9,926 bases of DNA from Lentisphaerota bacterium (GTDB taxonomy: Bacteria; Verrucomicrobiota; Kiritimatiellia; RFP12; JAAYLN01). Each line of letters begins with the position of its first letter. Within the stretch, counting starts at the first letter, position 1. Below the pieces are notes generated by a model. It was not told the DNA's origin and made no database searches. It worked only from the letters and a program-made list of their open reading frames with translations. Shown piece after piece: positions 1-6,960 of this stretch. Both the position numbers and the translations under genes were made by a program. The stretch covers positions 1 to 9,926 of the forward strand of contig JAAYZJ010000226.1 of NCBI GenBank assembly GCA_012514915.1, written 5' to 3'.

Positions 1-297
1 CAGTTGCTCCATCGCCGCGCGCGCCTGGCCGAACTTGCCCCGCTGGGCAAGCTCCCCCGCCGCGTTGACCGCCTCGATGACGTCCGGGGTGATCTCGGCG
101 ATGAAGTGGTCGTCCGACGGCGCTGCGAAGGCATGGCGTTCGGCCTGGTACCGCCGGGCGTCGGCATAATGCACGCAATCGCCGCAGGTTTCATCCCGTT
201 GTTGCGCGCAGCAGGTCGTGCAGATCTCGGCCATCGCGTGTCGCTTGCAGCGGCGCTTGGCCTTGTTGATTCCACAGACTGGACAGCAGGGTTTCAT
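1..297 (-). CDS. Cys-rich zinc-ribbon-like protein, N-terminal 99 residues (partial, runs off left edge)
   Basis: An open frame without stops starts at the ATG at 297-295 and continues past the window edge, so only the first 99 residues are visible. A GGGAG ribosome binding site sits 8 nt before the ATG. The N-terminus is cysteine-dense: C4, C5, C8, C17, C26, C29, C30, C38 and C41. Pairs such as CPVC, CTTC and CGDC, with basic residues between them (KAKRRCKRH), look like one or two small zinc-binding knuckles. From about residue 60 the chain turns helical (ITPDVIEAVNAAGELAQRGK), like a helical-repeat or regulatory segment. It starts 90 bp after the fucI stop on the same strand, so co-transcription is plausible. 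I do not recognise the family and assign no function; metal binding is inferred from cysteine spacing only. Confidence 0.7.
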   Translation of the reverse strand, partial: MKPCCPVCGINKAKRRCKRHAMAEICTTCCAQQRDETCGDCVHYADARRYQAERHAFAAPSDDHFIAEITPDVIEAVNAAGELAQRGKFGQARAAMEQL

Positions 298-387
298 CGG
301 AAGAACTCCCAGCTTGTTTTCCGTTCACAGCAGCGTGGCCTGTCGTGGGCGCGGTTCCCGCTGAACATCCGCAGCCGTGCGGCGCCT

Positions 388-2256
388 CTACCGGTAAAGC
401 GGGCCCAGCCGCCCGCAGGCACGGAAGTCGTCGCCCCCGCACCGGTCCCAGAACGTGGGGCGGAAGATCTCCGCCCGGTCGATGTTGTGGAAGTCGACCG
501 GCACGCGCAGCATGGCGTTGACGGTCAGCAGTTCAGGGCCGATCAGCCCAAAGCTGTTGCCGTCGTGGTTGGGCCCGATACGGCGCATGTACTCGAATGA
601 ACTGAGGCCGCGCGGCGTCCAGTAGGTCTCGGGCCAGGTGGCGTCGGTGACCCGGCTGATGTGGTCCTCGACCTTTCGCCCGAGCGTGACCGTTTCGCCT
701 TCGATCACCGAACAGGTGAGCTGGTCGCCCACGGCGTTGTACCGGTAGGCGGTCATCGGAACACCGCCGGGTGTCCGGTAGTGGCTGGATAGACCGTCGC
801 CCGGGAAATACTGGGTGTTGCAGGACATGAAGCGCGTGCCGGCGAGGGCGCGCTGTTCGAGCTTCCGCTGCAAGTCGGGACGCGACTGGATCAGGCGCGC
901 CACGTCCTGGACCGAGCGTTTCGATCCCCCCTTCGCCAGCTTGAAGAGATCGAGCGCGTAGTCGAGCGCACCCGCGCCGGAATTGCGCTTGTCGATTACG
1001 CCGTTCGGGCAGATGCGCGCGACATCGACGCCGGTCGCCTGGCGGATGCTGGCGGGGGTCCAGTTGGTGCGAATGTCGGCGAAGAGCTGGGCGAGGCCGC
1101 CCGAGACGAGGTGCGCCACCATCATGCCGATCGCATTTTTGGAGTCGTTTTCCGTGGCGACGATCATGGGCGCGCGGAATCCGTTCCAGTCGAACGAGCT
1201 GTTGAGGATGGCCTCCGTCACGTCGAAGGTCGTGAAATAATCGGTCCATTGCCGCTGTCCCTGAGTTCCGGCTCCCAGGGCGTTGTAACCCTGGGCGAGT
1301 TCGACGTTGGCCGTGAAGCCCTGGCGGCGACCTGTGGCGGGATCGGCCAGGCGGGGATTGCCGATCATGAGATCGCGCACGATGAGCGTCAGCATGAGAT
1401 TCTCGCGCAAGAGCGCGTCCGGCGCGACCTGCCGGCGACCGGTTCCGAAGTCGCAGGACCAATGCGCGCGCGCGTAGGCCAGCGCGCGTTCCAGCTCGTC
1501 ATGGTCGTAGAACCCGGTTGCGATCCTCCCGCGCAACCCCGCCATGTCGTACGAGGCCGTCCCCATGCCGAACGTATGGAGAAAGAGATTGCGCCGCAGG
1601 TCGGACCCGATGATCCCCATCGACACCCCGCCGATGCTGAGGTAGTTCTTGCCGCGCAGGTGCCCGACGGCCATCGCGCAACGGGCGAAGCGGAGCAGCC
1701 GCTCGCTGACGTAGTCGTTGAGCGGCGCCGACTCGTCCTCGATCTCGGGGCTGTAGATCGAAAAGATCGGGCGCTGTTTCTCGTCCATGGCGGCGGTGAA
1801 CGCCTTGAGCCAGACGGCTCCCGGCCGGTCGGTCTGGTTCAGTCCGTAGGCCGCCTGCTGCCATTCACTGCTGCCGATCCCCTGGCAGGCCGACATCAAT
1901 TCGTCGCCATAGCACCAGGAGCGGCTGATCCAGATCGTGGCGCCGACCCCCTCGCGCGCGTAATAGGCCTGCGCACGCGCCCCCGACCGTGCACCATAGA
2001 CAAGTTCCGGGGCCACGACGATGCGGATCGGCAGGCCTCCCGGCAGACGAACCCGCTCCGCCAGCAGGTCGTACACCTTGGCCGTCAACGCCCAGGTCCG
2101 GGCGGCGTTGTCCTCGTAGGCACCCGCCCGGCCGTCGACGACCGGCGTCAGGGCCAGCGTGAACGGGTGGCCCACGAGCCCCGGCGCATCCGAGTCAAAG
2201 CCGCGGCAGGCGCGTGCGCGTTTTTCGAAATCGGGTCGGCAGGCTTCCGTATTCAT
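388..2256 (-). CDS. fucI: L-fucose isomerase (FucI)
   Basis: This cytoplasmic aldose-ketose isomerase converts L-fucose to L-fuculose, the first step of phosphorylating fucose catabolism; family members often also accept D-arabinose. The three metal ligands known from the E. coli enzyme can be placed: Glu369 in VATENDSKN, Asp394 in LFADIRTNW and His564 in RIGPNHDGNSFG. The end, DFRACGRLGPLYR, matches the family C-terminus, so the gene is full length. At 622 aa it is about 30 residues longer than E. coli FucI (591 aa). The start is ATG 2256-2254, preceded by GAGGAG at good spacing. An in-frame ATG at 2325 would add 23 residues (LSGCRRLSRR-like) that do not look like the family and lacks a site. 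The stop is TAG. No other fuc genes (kinase, aldolase, permease) lie within the window. The upstream neighbour is the kinase/barrel gene, 150 bp away. Confidence 0.97.
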   Translation of the reverse strand: MNTEACRPDFEKRARACRGFDSDAPGLVGHPFTLALTPVVDGRAGAYEDNAARTWALTAKVYDLLAERVRLPGGLPIRIVVAPELVYGARSGARAQAYYAREGVGATIWISRSWCYGDELMSACQGIGSSEWQQAAYGLNQTDRPGAVWLKAFTAAMDEKQRPIFSIYSPEIEDESAPLNDYVSERLLRFARCAMAVGHLRGKNYLSIGGVSMGIIGSDLRRNLFLHTFGMGTASYDMAGLRGRIATGFYDHDELERALAYARAHWSCDFGTGRRQVAPDALLRENLMLTLIVRDLMIGNPRLADPATGRRQGFTANVELAQGYNALGAGTQGQRQWTDYFTTFDVTEAILNSSFDWNGFRAPMIVATENDSKNAIGMMVAHLVSGGLAQLFADIRTNWTPASIRQATGVDVARICPNGVIDKRNSGAGALDYALDLFKLAKGGSKRSVQDVARLIQSRPDLQRKLEQRALAGTRFMSCNTQYFPGDGLSSHYRTPGGVPMTAYRYNAVGDQLTCSVIEGETVTLGRKVEDHISRVTDATWPETYWTPRGLSSFEYMRRIGPNHDGNSFGLIGPELLTVNAMLRVPVDFHNIDRAEIFRPTFWDRCGGDDFRACGRLGPLYR

Positions 2257-2313
2257 TTGCTGCTCCTCAAGGTTTGCCCGGCGGGAGAGTCTCCTGCATC
2301 CGGATAGATGGAA

Positions 2314-2342
2314 ACGATACGCCATTTACGCTGGATTGTCAC
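2314..2342 (-). promoter_or_regulatory. Candidate sigma70-type promoter for fucI
   Basis: Read on the minus strand, GTGACA (2342-2337, five of six matches to the -35 consensus) is followed after 17 nt by TATCGT (2319-2314, four of six matches to the -10 consensus). Transcription would start near 2307, leaving a leader of about 50 nt before the fucI ATG at 2256. This lies in the 150-bp gap (2257-2406) after the kinase gene. I see no T-tract terminator in that gap, so read-through from prfA and the kinase is also possible. The gap has short GCGAT/ATCGC inverted elements but no operator I can name. Confidence 0.4.
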
Positions 2343-2406
2343 GTTCAGCGATAGCGAAAGCCGTTCGATTGCCCGCTTCGCGATGCGCAGTGATCGCCCC
2401 CTGTCG

Positions 2407-4194
2407 CTAGCCGATGATGCAGGCCCGGACGTACCCCGTCGCGAGTGCCATCCGTACAACGGAGCAGTTGCCTTCGTCGTCCGGGACGCCGGAGAGGATC
2501 AGCGCGGTTCCCGGCCGTTCACGCGCGAGGCGGGCGCCAAGCCGGTGCAGGTCGGCGGCAAGCAGGTCGGCGTCGCGGGGGAGGCCGGCCGCACCGGCCT
2601 GCACCGCCAGGGCATGCGCCGGAAGATCCGGCGGCGGGCGGCGGAGGAGCGACCCGTGACGCGCACCGTTGAGACGAATACAGGCGGGAACCGCCCAGCG
2701 GATGCGCGGCCAGGCGCGTGCCCATGGCCCGATGGCGGCCAGCAGACTGCGGTATTCGGCGCGGGTCCAGACGCCCCAGTGGGGATCATCGATCCCGTGG
2801 CCCACCACGACCCACTGAAGCTCCGCCCCCAATTCCGCCAGCACCTCGGTTCCAAAGCGCTCCCAGTCGCCCGGGTGGAGCACGGTGTGGCGGCTCTGGA
2901 CCAGGGCGGCCGAGAGCGTGAACCCCTGTCCCAGCCACTCCCGGGCTGTCGCGAGACGGGCGCGGCGTTCGTCGGGTCGCTCATGGGCATACACCCGCAT
3001 GAATACGTGCTGGATCCCGCGTGAGCGCAACACGGCCGCCTCGCGCGGCACGCCGGTACCGGGATGCCGGACAACGCTCCAGCACTCCGCTCCTCCGGGA
3101 AGCCCCCGGGTGGATCCGTGGGAGGCGAGCCCGCCGCCGCGGTGTTTCCCCGCCTCGTCCGCGGAACGTCCGTTCCACCCCCGGGCCAACCGGAGGGGAT
3201 GCCGCCACGGTGCGCCCGAGCCGACGACGTCCAACGGCTGTTCCTGGTCGGCATCCCAGACCCATGTGTCGCGCGCGTGCGGATAGACGGCATGCTGGGG
3301 CGCGGCGGCCGTGCCGGAGAGCCGCCGACGGTAGCGCAGCTCGCGCCAGGGATGCCGGAGCAGGCGCGTGAGGGTGTGCCAGGCAAAGGCCATGCGGATG
3401 CCGGTCTCCGCCAGACGAAACAGCCGGGGAACCTCGGCCTGCCAGTACATCGCGAAAAACCGATCCAGCAGGGTACCGGGCAGCGTCACGCGCGAGAGGT
3501 CGCGGGCACGGTCGAGCAGCGTCAGTGGACGGCCGCACCTGGCCCGGTTCAGGTCGAGGAAGACGACGGAAGGTTCGGCCGCCGTTGTGCCGCGGCCCCC
3601 GCAGAGGAGGATGTTCTGGTTGCCCAGGTCGTTGTGGCGACACCCGGCGTCGTGCAGCCTGCGCACCCCTGCGGCCACTTGGCGCAGCGTGGCCAGCAGC
3701 GGCTGCGCCGTGCCGTGCCCGTCGAGGTGCCCGAGCAGCACATCCTTGAAGCTGACGGTATCCGCCAGGTAGCGGGAGATGAAATAGCTTGCCACCAGTC
3801 GCCGCCCCCGCCACTGTTCCAGGACGGCGACGGGGTGCGTGGCGCCGATCCCGTGCGCCACGAGAAAAGCCGCGGACGCATAGGTCCGGGCGGCCTTGGT
3901 GCCGTGGATCCGGTCCCAGCGGTCCTTCCACGCGGCCTGCGGTCCAAAGCGTTTGACAACGGTATCGATGGGGGCGGCCCCGCCGCAGGCCAGGGCGAGC
4001 CGGAACGTCTGGTGGCGTCCGCCTTGCAGCAGCTCGCAGGGGCCATCGGCCAGCCGGGTTGCGAGCTCCGCCAGGGCCGGCGCGAGCGACTGCCGGTGCG
4101 CCGGGTTGTACACCCGCCCCCGGTAACGTCCAATTTGTTGCCAGGTCTCGTCCATCGTGGCACACGGACTCACTGGCCCGACGGGCGCCTTCAT
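2407..4194 (-). CDS. Kdo/WaaP-type (InaA-like) kinase fused to a C-terminal barrel-like domain
   Basis: This 595-aa protein has two parts. Residues about 50-290 are a lipopolysaccharide-kinase (Kdo/WaaP, InaA-like) domain of the protein-kinase fold. Visible parts are a glycine-containing loop near 58-64, the ATP-binding Lys81 in VVKRFG, the catalytic loop RHNDLGNQNILL with Asp189 and Asn194, and the metal-binding Asp214 in VFLDLNRAR. Known relatives phosphorylate heptose or Kdo of the lipid A core at the inner membrane; the substrate here is not known. After a linker (about 290-390), residues about 390-595 alternate hydrophobic strands and helices (HVFMRVYAH, QWVVVGHG, TALILSGV, YVRACIIG), which resembles half or more of a TIM-barrel glycosidase-like domain. 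I cannot name that domain or a catalytic pair. The ATG shares four bases (ATGA) with the prfA stop, so translation is probably coupled. A second Met (residue 14) is less likely given that overlap. The stop is TAG. Confidence 0.85.
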   Translation of the reverse strand: MKAPVGPVSPCATMDETWQQIGRYRGRVYNPAHRQSLAPALAELATRLADGPCELLQGGRHQTFRLALACGGAAPIDTVVKRFGPQAAWKDRWDRIHGTKAARTYASAAFLVAHGIGATHPVAVLEQWRGRRLVASYFISRYLADTVSFKDVLLGHLDGHGTAQPLLATLRQVAAGVRRLHDAGCRHNDLGNQNILLCGGRGTTAAEPSVVFLDLNRARCGRPLTLLDRARDLSRVTLPGTLLDRFFAMYWQAEVPRLFRLAETGIRMAFAWHTLTRLLRHPWRELRYRRRLSGTAAAPQHAVYPHARDTWVWDADQEQPLDVVGSGAPWRHPLRLARGWNGRSADEAGKHRGGGLASHGSTRGLPGGAECWSVVRHPGTGVPREAAVLRSRGIQHVFMRVYAHERPDERRARLATAREWLGQGFTLSAALVQSRHTVLHPGDWERFGTEVLAELGAELQWVVVGHGIDDPHWGVWTRAEYRSLLAAIGPWARAWPRIRWAVPACIRLNGARHGSLLRRPPPDLPAHALAVQAGAAGLPRDADLLAADLHRLGARLARERPGTALILSGVPDDEGNCSVVRMALATGYVRACIIG

Positions 4195-5273
4195 GGAATC
4201 TCGGTGGCCAGACGCTGGTTGAAGTCGTGCTGACGAAGGGCGTTCAGCAGGGCGTCGAGGTCGCCTTCCATGATGCTGGCCAGGCTGTGAAGGGTAAGGT
4301 TGATACGGTGATCGGTCAGCCGGTTCTGCGGGAAGTTATAGGTGCGGATTTTCTGGCTGCGATCTCCCGAGCCGGCGAGGTCGCGCCGGTGGCGACCGGA
4401 GCGCTCCTCGTCCGCGCGCCGCCGCTGATCGAGCAGCCGCGCGCGCAGGACGCCCATGGCCTTTTCCTTGTTGCGGTGCTGCGAGCGCTCGTCCTGGCAC
4501 TGGGCCACCAGGCCGGTCGGCAGGTGCGTGATGCGGATGGCGGAATAGGTGGTGTTGACCCCCTGGCCGCCATGCCCGCCCGCACAGAAGATGTCGATGC
4601 GAAGCTCGTCGGCGGGGATTTCGATTTCATCCTCCTCATCGGCCTCGGGCAGCACGAGCACCGTGGCAGCCGAGGTGTGGATGCGCCCCTGCGACTCGGT
4701 GGCGGGCACGCGCTGCACGCGGTGCGTGCCGCTTTCGAACCGCAGCGCACCATAAGCCCCGTCCCCCGCGATGGTCGCGACAACCTCCTTGTAGCCGCCG
4801 ATCTCGGCGGCATTGGCGTCGATCATCGCGATCTTCCATCCGCGTTCGTCGCAGTAGCGGCTGTACATGCGGAACAAGTCGCCCGCGAACAGGCCGGCCT
4901 CGTCGCCGCCGGTTCCCGCGCGAATCTCGATGATGGCGTTGCGACTGTCGGCAGGATCGGGGGGGAGCATGGCGGCCAGCACCGCCCGCTCGGCTGCCGG
5001 CAATTCAGCTTCCAGGGCCGCCAGTTCCTCGCCGGCCAATTCACGAAACGCCGCATCGCCGGCAGGGTCGTCGACCAGGAGGCGGTTTTGCTCGATCTCG
5101 TCGAGAATCCGGAAGTAGCGCTTGACATCGGCTTCCAGGCGCTTGAGGCCGGCATGCTCGCGCACCCGGCGCCGGAACAGCGAGGGATTGGCGAGCGTGG
5201 CGGGGTCGCCCAACATCGCCTCGATGTCGGCCAGCCGCTCCAGAACCCGTGCCACGCGCTGTCGCTCGATCAT
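4191..5273 (-). CDS. prfA: Peptide chain release factor 1 (RF1)
   Basis: RF1 recognises UAA and UAG in the ribosomal A site and triggers peptide release. The 360-aa length is that of E. coli RF1. The codon-reading tripeptide PAT is at 190-192 in RVPATESQGRIHTSA, which marks RF1 rather than RF2 (SPF). The catalytic GGQ is at 235-237 within AGGHGGQGVNTTYSAIRITH; its flanks differ from the commoner SGAGGQHVNTTDSA. The C-terminal motif SQKIRTYNFPQNRLTDHRINLT is intact. The start is ATG 5273-5271 with a weak GGGAAG about 8 nt upstream. The gene follows rpmE by 114 bp with an intrinsic terminator between them, so some expression probably comes from read-through or a promoter I cannot place. Its own stop is TGA, a codon RF1 does not read, and it overlaps the ATG of the kinase gene. 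prmC, which methylates the GGQ glutamine, is absent from its usual downstream position. Confidence 0.98.
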   Translation of the reverse strand: MIERQRVARVLERLADIEAMLGDPATLANPSLFRRRVREHAGLKRLEADVKRYFRILDEIEQNRLLVDDPAGDAAFRELAGEELAALEAELPAAERAVLAAMLPPDPADSRNAIIEIRAGTGGDEAGLFAGDLFRMYSRYCDERGWKIAMIDANAAEIGGYKEVVATIAGDGAYGALRFESGTHRVQRVPATESQGRIHTSAATVLVLPEADEEDEIEIPADELRIDIFCAGGHGGQGVNTTYSAIRITHLPTGLVAQCQDERSQHRNKEKAMGVLRARLLDQRRRADEERSGRHRRDLAGSGDRSQKIRTYNFPQNRLTDHRINLTLHSLASIMEGDLDALLNALRQHDFNQRLATEIP

Positions 5274-5296
5274 GCCGCTTGCTTCCCGCTGAGGGT

Positions 5297-5316
5297 GACG
5301 GCATCGTCCTGCCGTC
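5297..5316 (-). other. Stem-loop in the prfA 5' leader
   Basis: On the minus strand GACGGCA pairs perfectly with TGCCGTC around the 6-nt loop GGACGA, giving a 7-bp stem that ends 23 nt before the prfA ATG. It lies just downstream of the rpmE terminator and no T-run follows, so it is not itself a terminator. Its 5' arm plus loop (ACGGCAGGACGAT) nearly repeats ACGGCAGGCGAT in the apical part of the terminator (5341-5352). A role in mRNA stability or prfA translation is possible but unproven. Confidence 0.4.
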
Positions 5317-5322
5317 CGTCTG

Positions 5323-5374
5323 AAAAAGCAAACGGGCCGGATCGCCTGCCGTGACGCCGCGACCCAACCCGTTT
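5323..5374 (-). terminator. Intrinsic terminator after rpmE
   Basis: Reading the minus strand, AAACGGG (5374-5368) pairs with CCCGTTT (5336-5330). The stem extends inward by seven more pairs, UUGGGUC with GAUCCGG, including three G-U wobbles. The apical part is GC-rich, and the stem is followed by GC and then five Ts (5327-5323). It begins 13 nt after the rpmE stop, the expected position for a terminator that separates abundant L31 mRNA from the prfA unit. Confidence 0.75.
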
Positions 5375-5387
5375 CATCCCGCTCCGG

Positions 5388-5594
5388 CTACTTGCGAGCC
5401 GCGCCGTAGCGCTTGCGGAACATGTCGATGCGGCCTTCCGTATCGACCAGCGTCTGCTGCCCGGTGAAGAACGGATGGCAGGCGGAGCAGGTGTTGACGG
5501 TCATGGCCTTGACCGTCGACCGCGTTTCGATCACATGGCCGCAGGCGCAGGTGATCGTCGCAGCTTCGTAACCGGGATGGATGTCTTGCTTCAT
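5388..5594 (-). CDS. rpmE: 50S ribosomal protein L31, zinc-binding type
   Basis: This is the 68-aa bL31 protein of the large ribosomal subunit, which bridges to the small subunit. It begins [10 protein letters not shown], the standard L31 N-terminus, and carries TCACGH and NTCSACHPF. Cys16, Cys18, Cys36 and Cys39 make it the zinc-containing (C+) paralogue, the form used when zinc is sufficient. [24 protein letters not shown] is the normal conserved C-terminal half. The start is ATG 5594-5592; the frame stays open upstream to 5852 but that extension overlaps the divergent transporter gene and has no family similarity. It has its own promoter (5633-5661) and terminator. The rpmE-prfA order is common in bacteria. 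The stop is TAG. Confidence 0.98.
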   Translation of the reverse strand: MKQDIHPGYEAATITCACGHVIETRSTVKAMTVNTCSACHPFFTGQQTLVDTEGRIDMFRKRYGAARK

Positions 5595-5632
5595 GGTTTG
5601 GAGACCTTTCGTCCTCAAAAGTTCAAGTGAAG

Positions 5633-5661
5633 ATTGTAGCACGCCGGATCGACTCCGACAA
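5633..5661 (-). promoter_or_regulatory. Sigma70-type promoter for rpmE
   Basis: Reading the minus strand, TTGTCG (5661-5656) and TACAAT (5638-5633) are separated by exactly 17 nt, a good match to a housekeeping promoter. Initiation near 5626 gives a leader of about 30 nt before the rpmE ATG at 5594. An AAGG-type ribosome binding site lies in the leader about 10 nt before the ATG. Confidence 0.7.
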
Positions 5662-5705
5662 GGCTTTGTTAAAAAAAACGGCTCGCGGGCGGCCCGTCTG
5701 ATCGG

Positions 5706-5711
5706 TATACT
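5706..5711 (+). promoter_or_regulatory. Possible -10 element for the AI-2E family transporter gene
   Basis: TATACT matches the -10 consensus at five of six positions and lies 10 nt before the transporter ATG at 5722. No convincing -35 sits 16-18 nt upstream (the region is TCGCGG-like), and initiation here would leave almost no leader. Treat it as a weak call. The TTGTTA at 5666-5671 is too far away to pair with it. Confidence 0.25.
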
Positions 5712-5721
5712 CAGGCAACCG

Positions 5722-6960
5722 ATGAAAAACCGCCTGATGGAACCGATCAAGGACCGGGTCTTCCGCCACGCCGAGCAGATGCTGGGGGCAGGCATGCTGG
5801 TGCTGATTGTGCTGGGGTGCATCGTCGTCCTCCGTCCATTCTTTTCGGTCATGCTCTGGTCGGCGATCCTTTGCTACGCCACCTGGCCCGCCTGCGAATG
5901 GCTGGTGCGCCATCTGAACGGGCGGCGCGGCGCGGCCGCGCTGGCCATGACGCTGCTACTCGTGCTGCTGGTGGCCCTGCCCGTCGCCCTGGTCGGGTAT
6001 TCGCTCGCCGGAGGCGTCGAGCATTTGCTGACGGTGGTTCGCCGCATCAACATCGAGGGGATTCCAACCCCCCCGGAGTGGCTCATCAACCTGCCCTGGG
6101 CCGGCGAGCGTCTCGAATCGCACTGGGACGAGTTGTCGCTCAACGCCGAACGGACCACGGAATTGGTCCGGCTGGCACTGGTGCACTCGCGCGGCTGGCT
6201 GCTCCGCAACAGCCTGCAAGTCGGCCAGGGCATCCTCCAAGTGTGCCTCAGTGTGGTGGTCGCTTTCTTTTTCTACCGCGACGGGCATCAGGTCGCCAGG
6301 CGCGTGACCGAAGCCAGCAACCGCATCGTGGGCGATTACACGCCCCACCTGGTCACGCTGACGGGACGCACGGTGCGTGGCGTAGTCTATGGTTTGCTGG
6401 GCACGGCACTGGGCCAGGGCATCATGGCGGCGATCGGGTTCTCGATCGCCGGCGTCCCCGCGCCGTTCTTCTGGGCGCTGGTCGTGGCCCTGCTCTCCTT
6501 CCTCCCCTTCGGCCCCCCGGTCATCTGGATCGGGGCCAGTTGCTGGCTGCTCGTGCAGGGAGCCATCGGCCCGGCGGTCTTCATGGCCCTCTGGGGCCTG
6601 ATCGGCATCAGCGGCATCGACAACGTCCTGCGCCCGATTCTGATCAGCCGCAATGCCAAACTTTCGTTTCTGCCCGTCATGCTGGGTGTTCTGGGCGGGC
6701 TGATGGCCTTCGGCCTGATCGGGGTGTTCCTCGGCCCCACGCTGCTTGCCGTGGGCATGAACCTCGCCAAGGAGTTCGCGAGCAAGGACCGACAGGAAGT
6801 GGAGCCCGAACCGGCGGCGGAACCTGCCGAAACACCTGCTGGCGCTGCGCAAGCTGTCGATCAGGAGAGTCAAGCAAGCCGCTTGGACCAGTCACTGCTG
6901 ACGTCGGGCGGACATGGCCCGATTACCACTTACGGCTCAAGCTCCAACTCGGCGAAGTAG
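5722..6960 (+). CDS. AI-2E family transporter (YdiK/PerM-like membrane protein)
   Basis: This is a polytopic inner-membrane protein of 412 aa. Hydrophobic segments are at about 22-54 ([20 protein letters not shown] then [11 protein letters not shown]), 72-97, 166-185, 218-245, 248-293 and 315-348. A soluble loop at 98-165 follows the first hairpins, as in this family. The conserved [10 protein letters not shown] (300-309) and [13 protein letters not shown] (331-343) identify the AI-2E (formerly UPF0118) family. Members export small solutes or ions, and one (TqsA) affects autoinducer-2; the substrate here cannot be told. The tail from about 355 is acidic, then Ala/Glu/Pro/Ser-rich, and probably cytoplasmic and disordered. 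The start at 5722 has AGG 6 nt upstream. Earlier in-frame ATGs (from 5581) lie inside rpmE and its promoter and are rejected. Its last 31 bp overlap the 3' end of the convergent propeller gene. Confidence 0.92.
   Translation: MKNRLMEPIKDRVFRHAEQMLGAGMLVLIVLGCIVVLRPFFSVMLWSAILCYATWPACEWLVRHLNGRRGAAALAMTLLLVLLVALPVALVGYSLAGGVEHLLTVVRRINIEGIPTPPEWLINLPWAGERLESHWDELSLNAERTTELVRLALVHSRGWLLRNSLQVGQGILQVCLSVVVAFFFYRDGHQVARRVTEASNRIVGDYTPHLVTLTGRTVRGVVYGLLGTALGQGIMAAIGFSIAGVPAPFFWALVVALLSFLPFGPPVIWIGASCWLLVQGAIGPAVFMALWGLIGISGIDNVLRPILISRNAKLSFLPVMLGVLGGLMAFGLIGVFLGPTLLAVGMNLAKEFASKDRQEVEPEPAAEPAETPAGAAQAVDQESQASRLDQSLLTSGGHGPITTYGSSSNSAK
6904..6922 (-). terminator. Hairpin just after the propeller gene, possible terminator without a T-tract
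   Basis: TCGGGC (6904-6909) and GCCCGA (6917-6922) form a perfect 6-bp GC-rich stem with a 7-nt loop. It begins 7 nt past the stop of the minus-strand propeller gene and lies inside the C-terminal codons of the plus-strand transporter gene. No T-run follows on either strand, so it may be a pause site or an mRNA 3'-end stabiliser, or just coding sequence. The assignment to the minus strand is inference from position. Confidence 0.3.

Noticed and set aside
4..600. Plus-strand open frame of 198 codons at the left edge
   Set aside because: It spans the antisense of both the Cys-rich gene and the fucI 3' end, has no motif, and the minus-strand Cys-rich frame has a ribosome binding site and structured composition.
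1111..2307. Plus-strand open frame of 398 codons antisense to fucI
   Set aside because: FucI on the other strand has all catalytic motifs and its family C-terminus; the antisense product has no recognisable motif.
2257..2325. Upstream ATG extension of fucI by 23 residues
   Set aside because: No ribosome binding site, non-family sequence, and it would overlap the candidate promoter; the ATG at 2256 has a strong GAGGAG.
3064..4233. Plus-strand open frame of 389 codons antisense to the kinase gene
   Set aside because: The minus-strand frame carries the kinase catalytic motifs; the antisense frame is compositional shadow.
4059..5354. Plus-strand open frame of 431 codons antisense to prfA
   Set aside because: prfA is unambiguous on the minus strand.
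5671..5696. Terminator-like element on the minus strand: CGGGC/GCCCG hairpin followed eventually by eight Ts
   Set aside because: It lies between divergent genes where no minus-strand transcript should end, and the stem is separated from the T-run by 7 nt (CGAGCCG), so it does not form a proper terminator.
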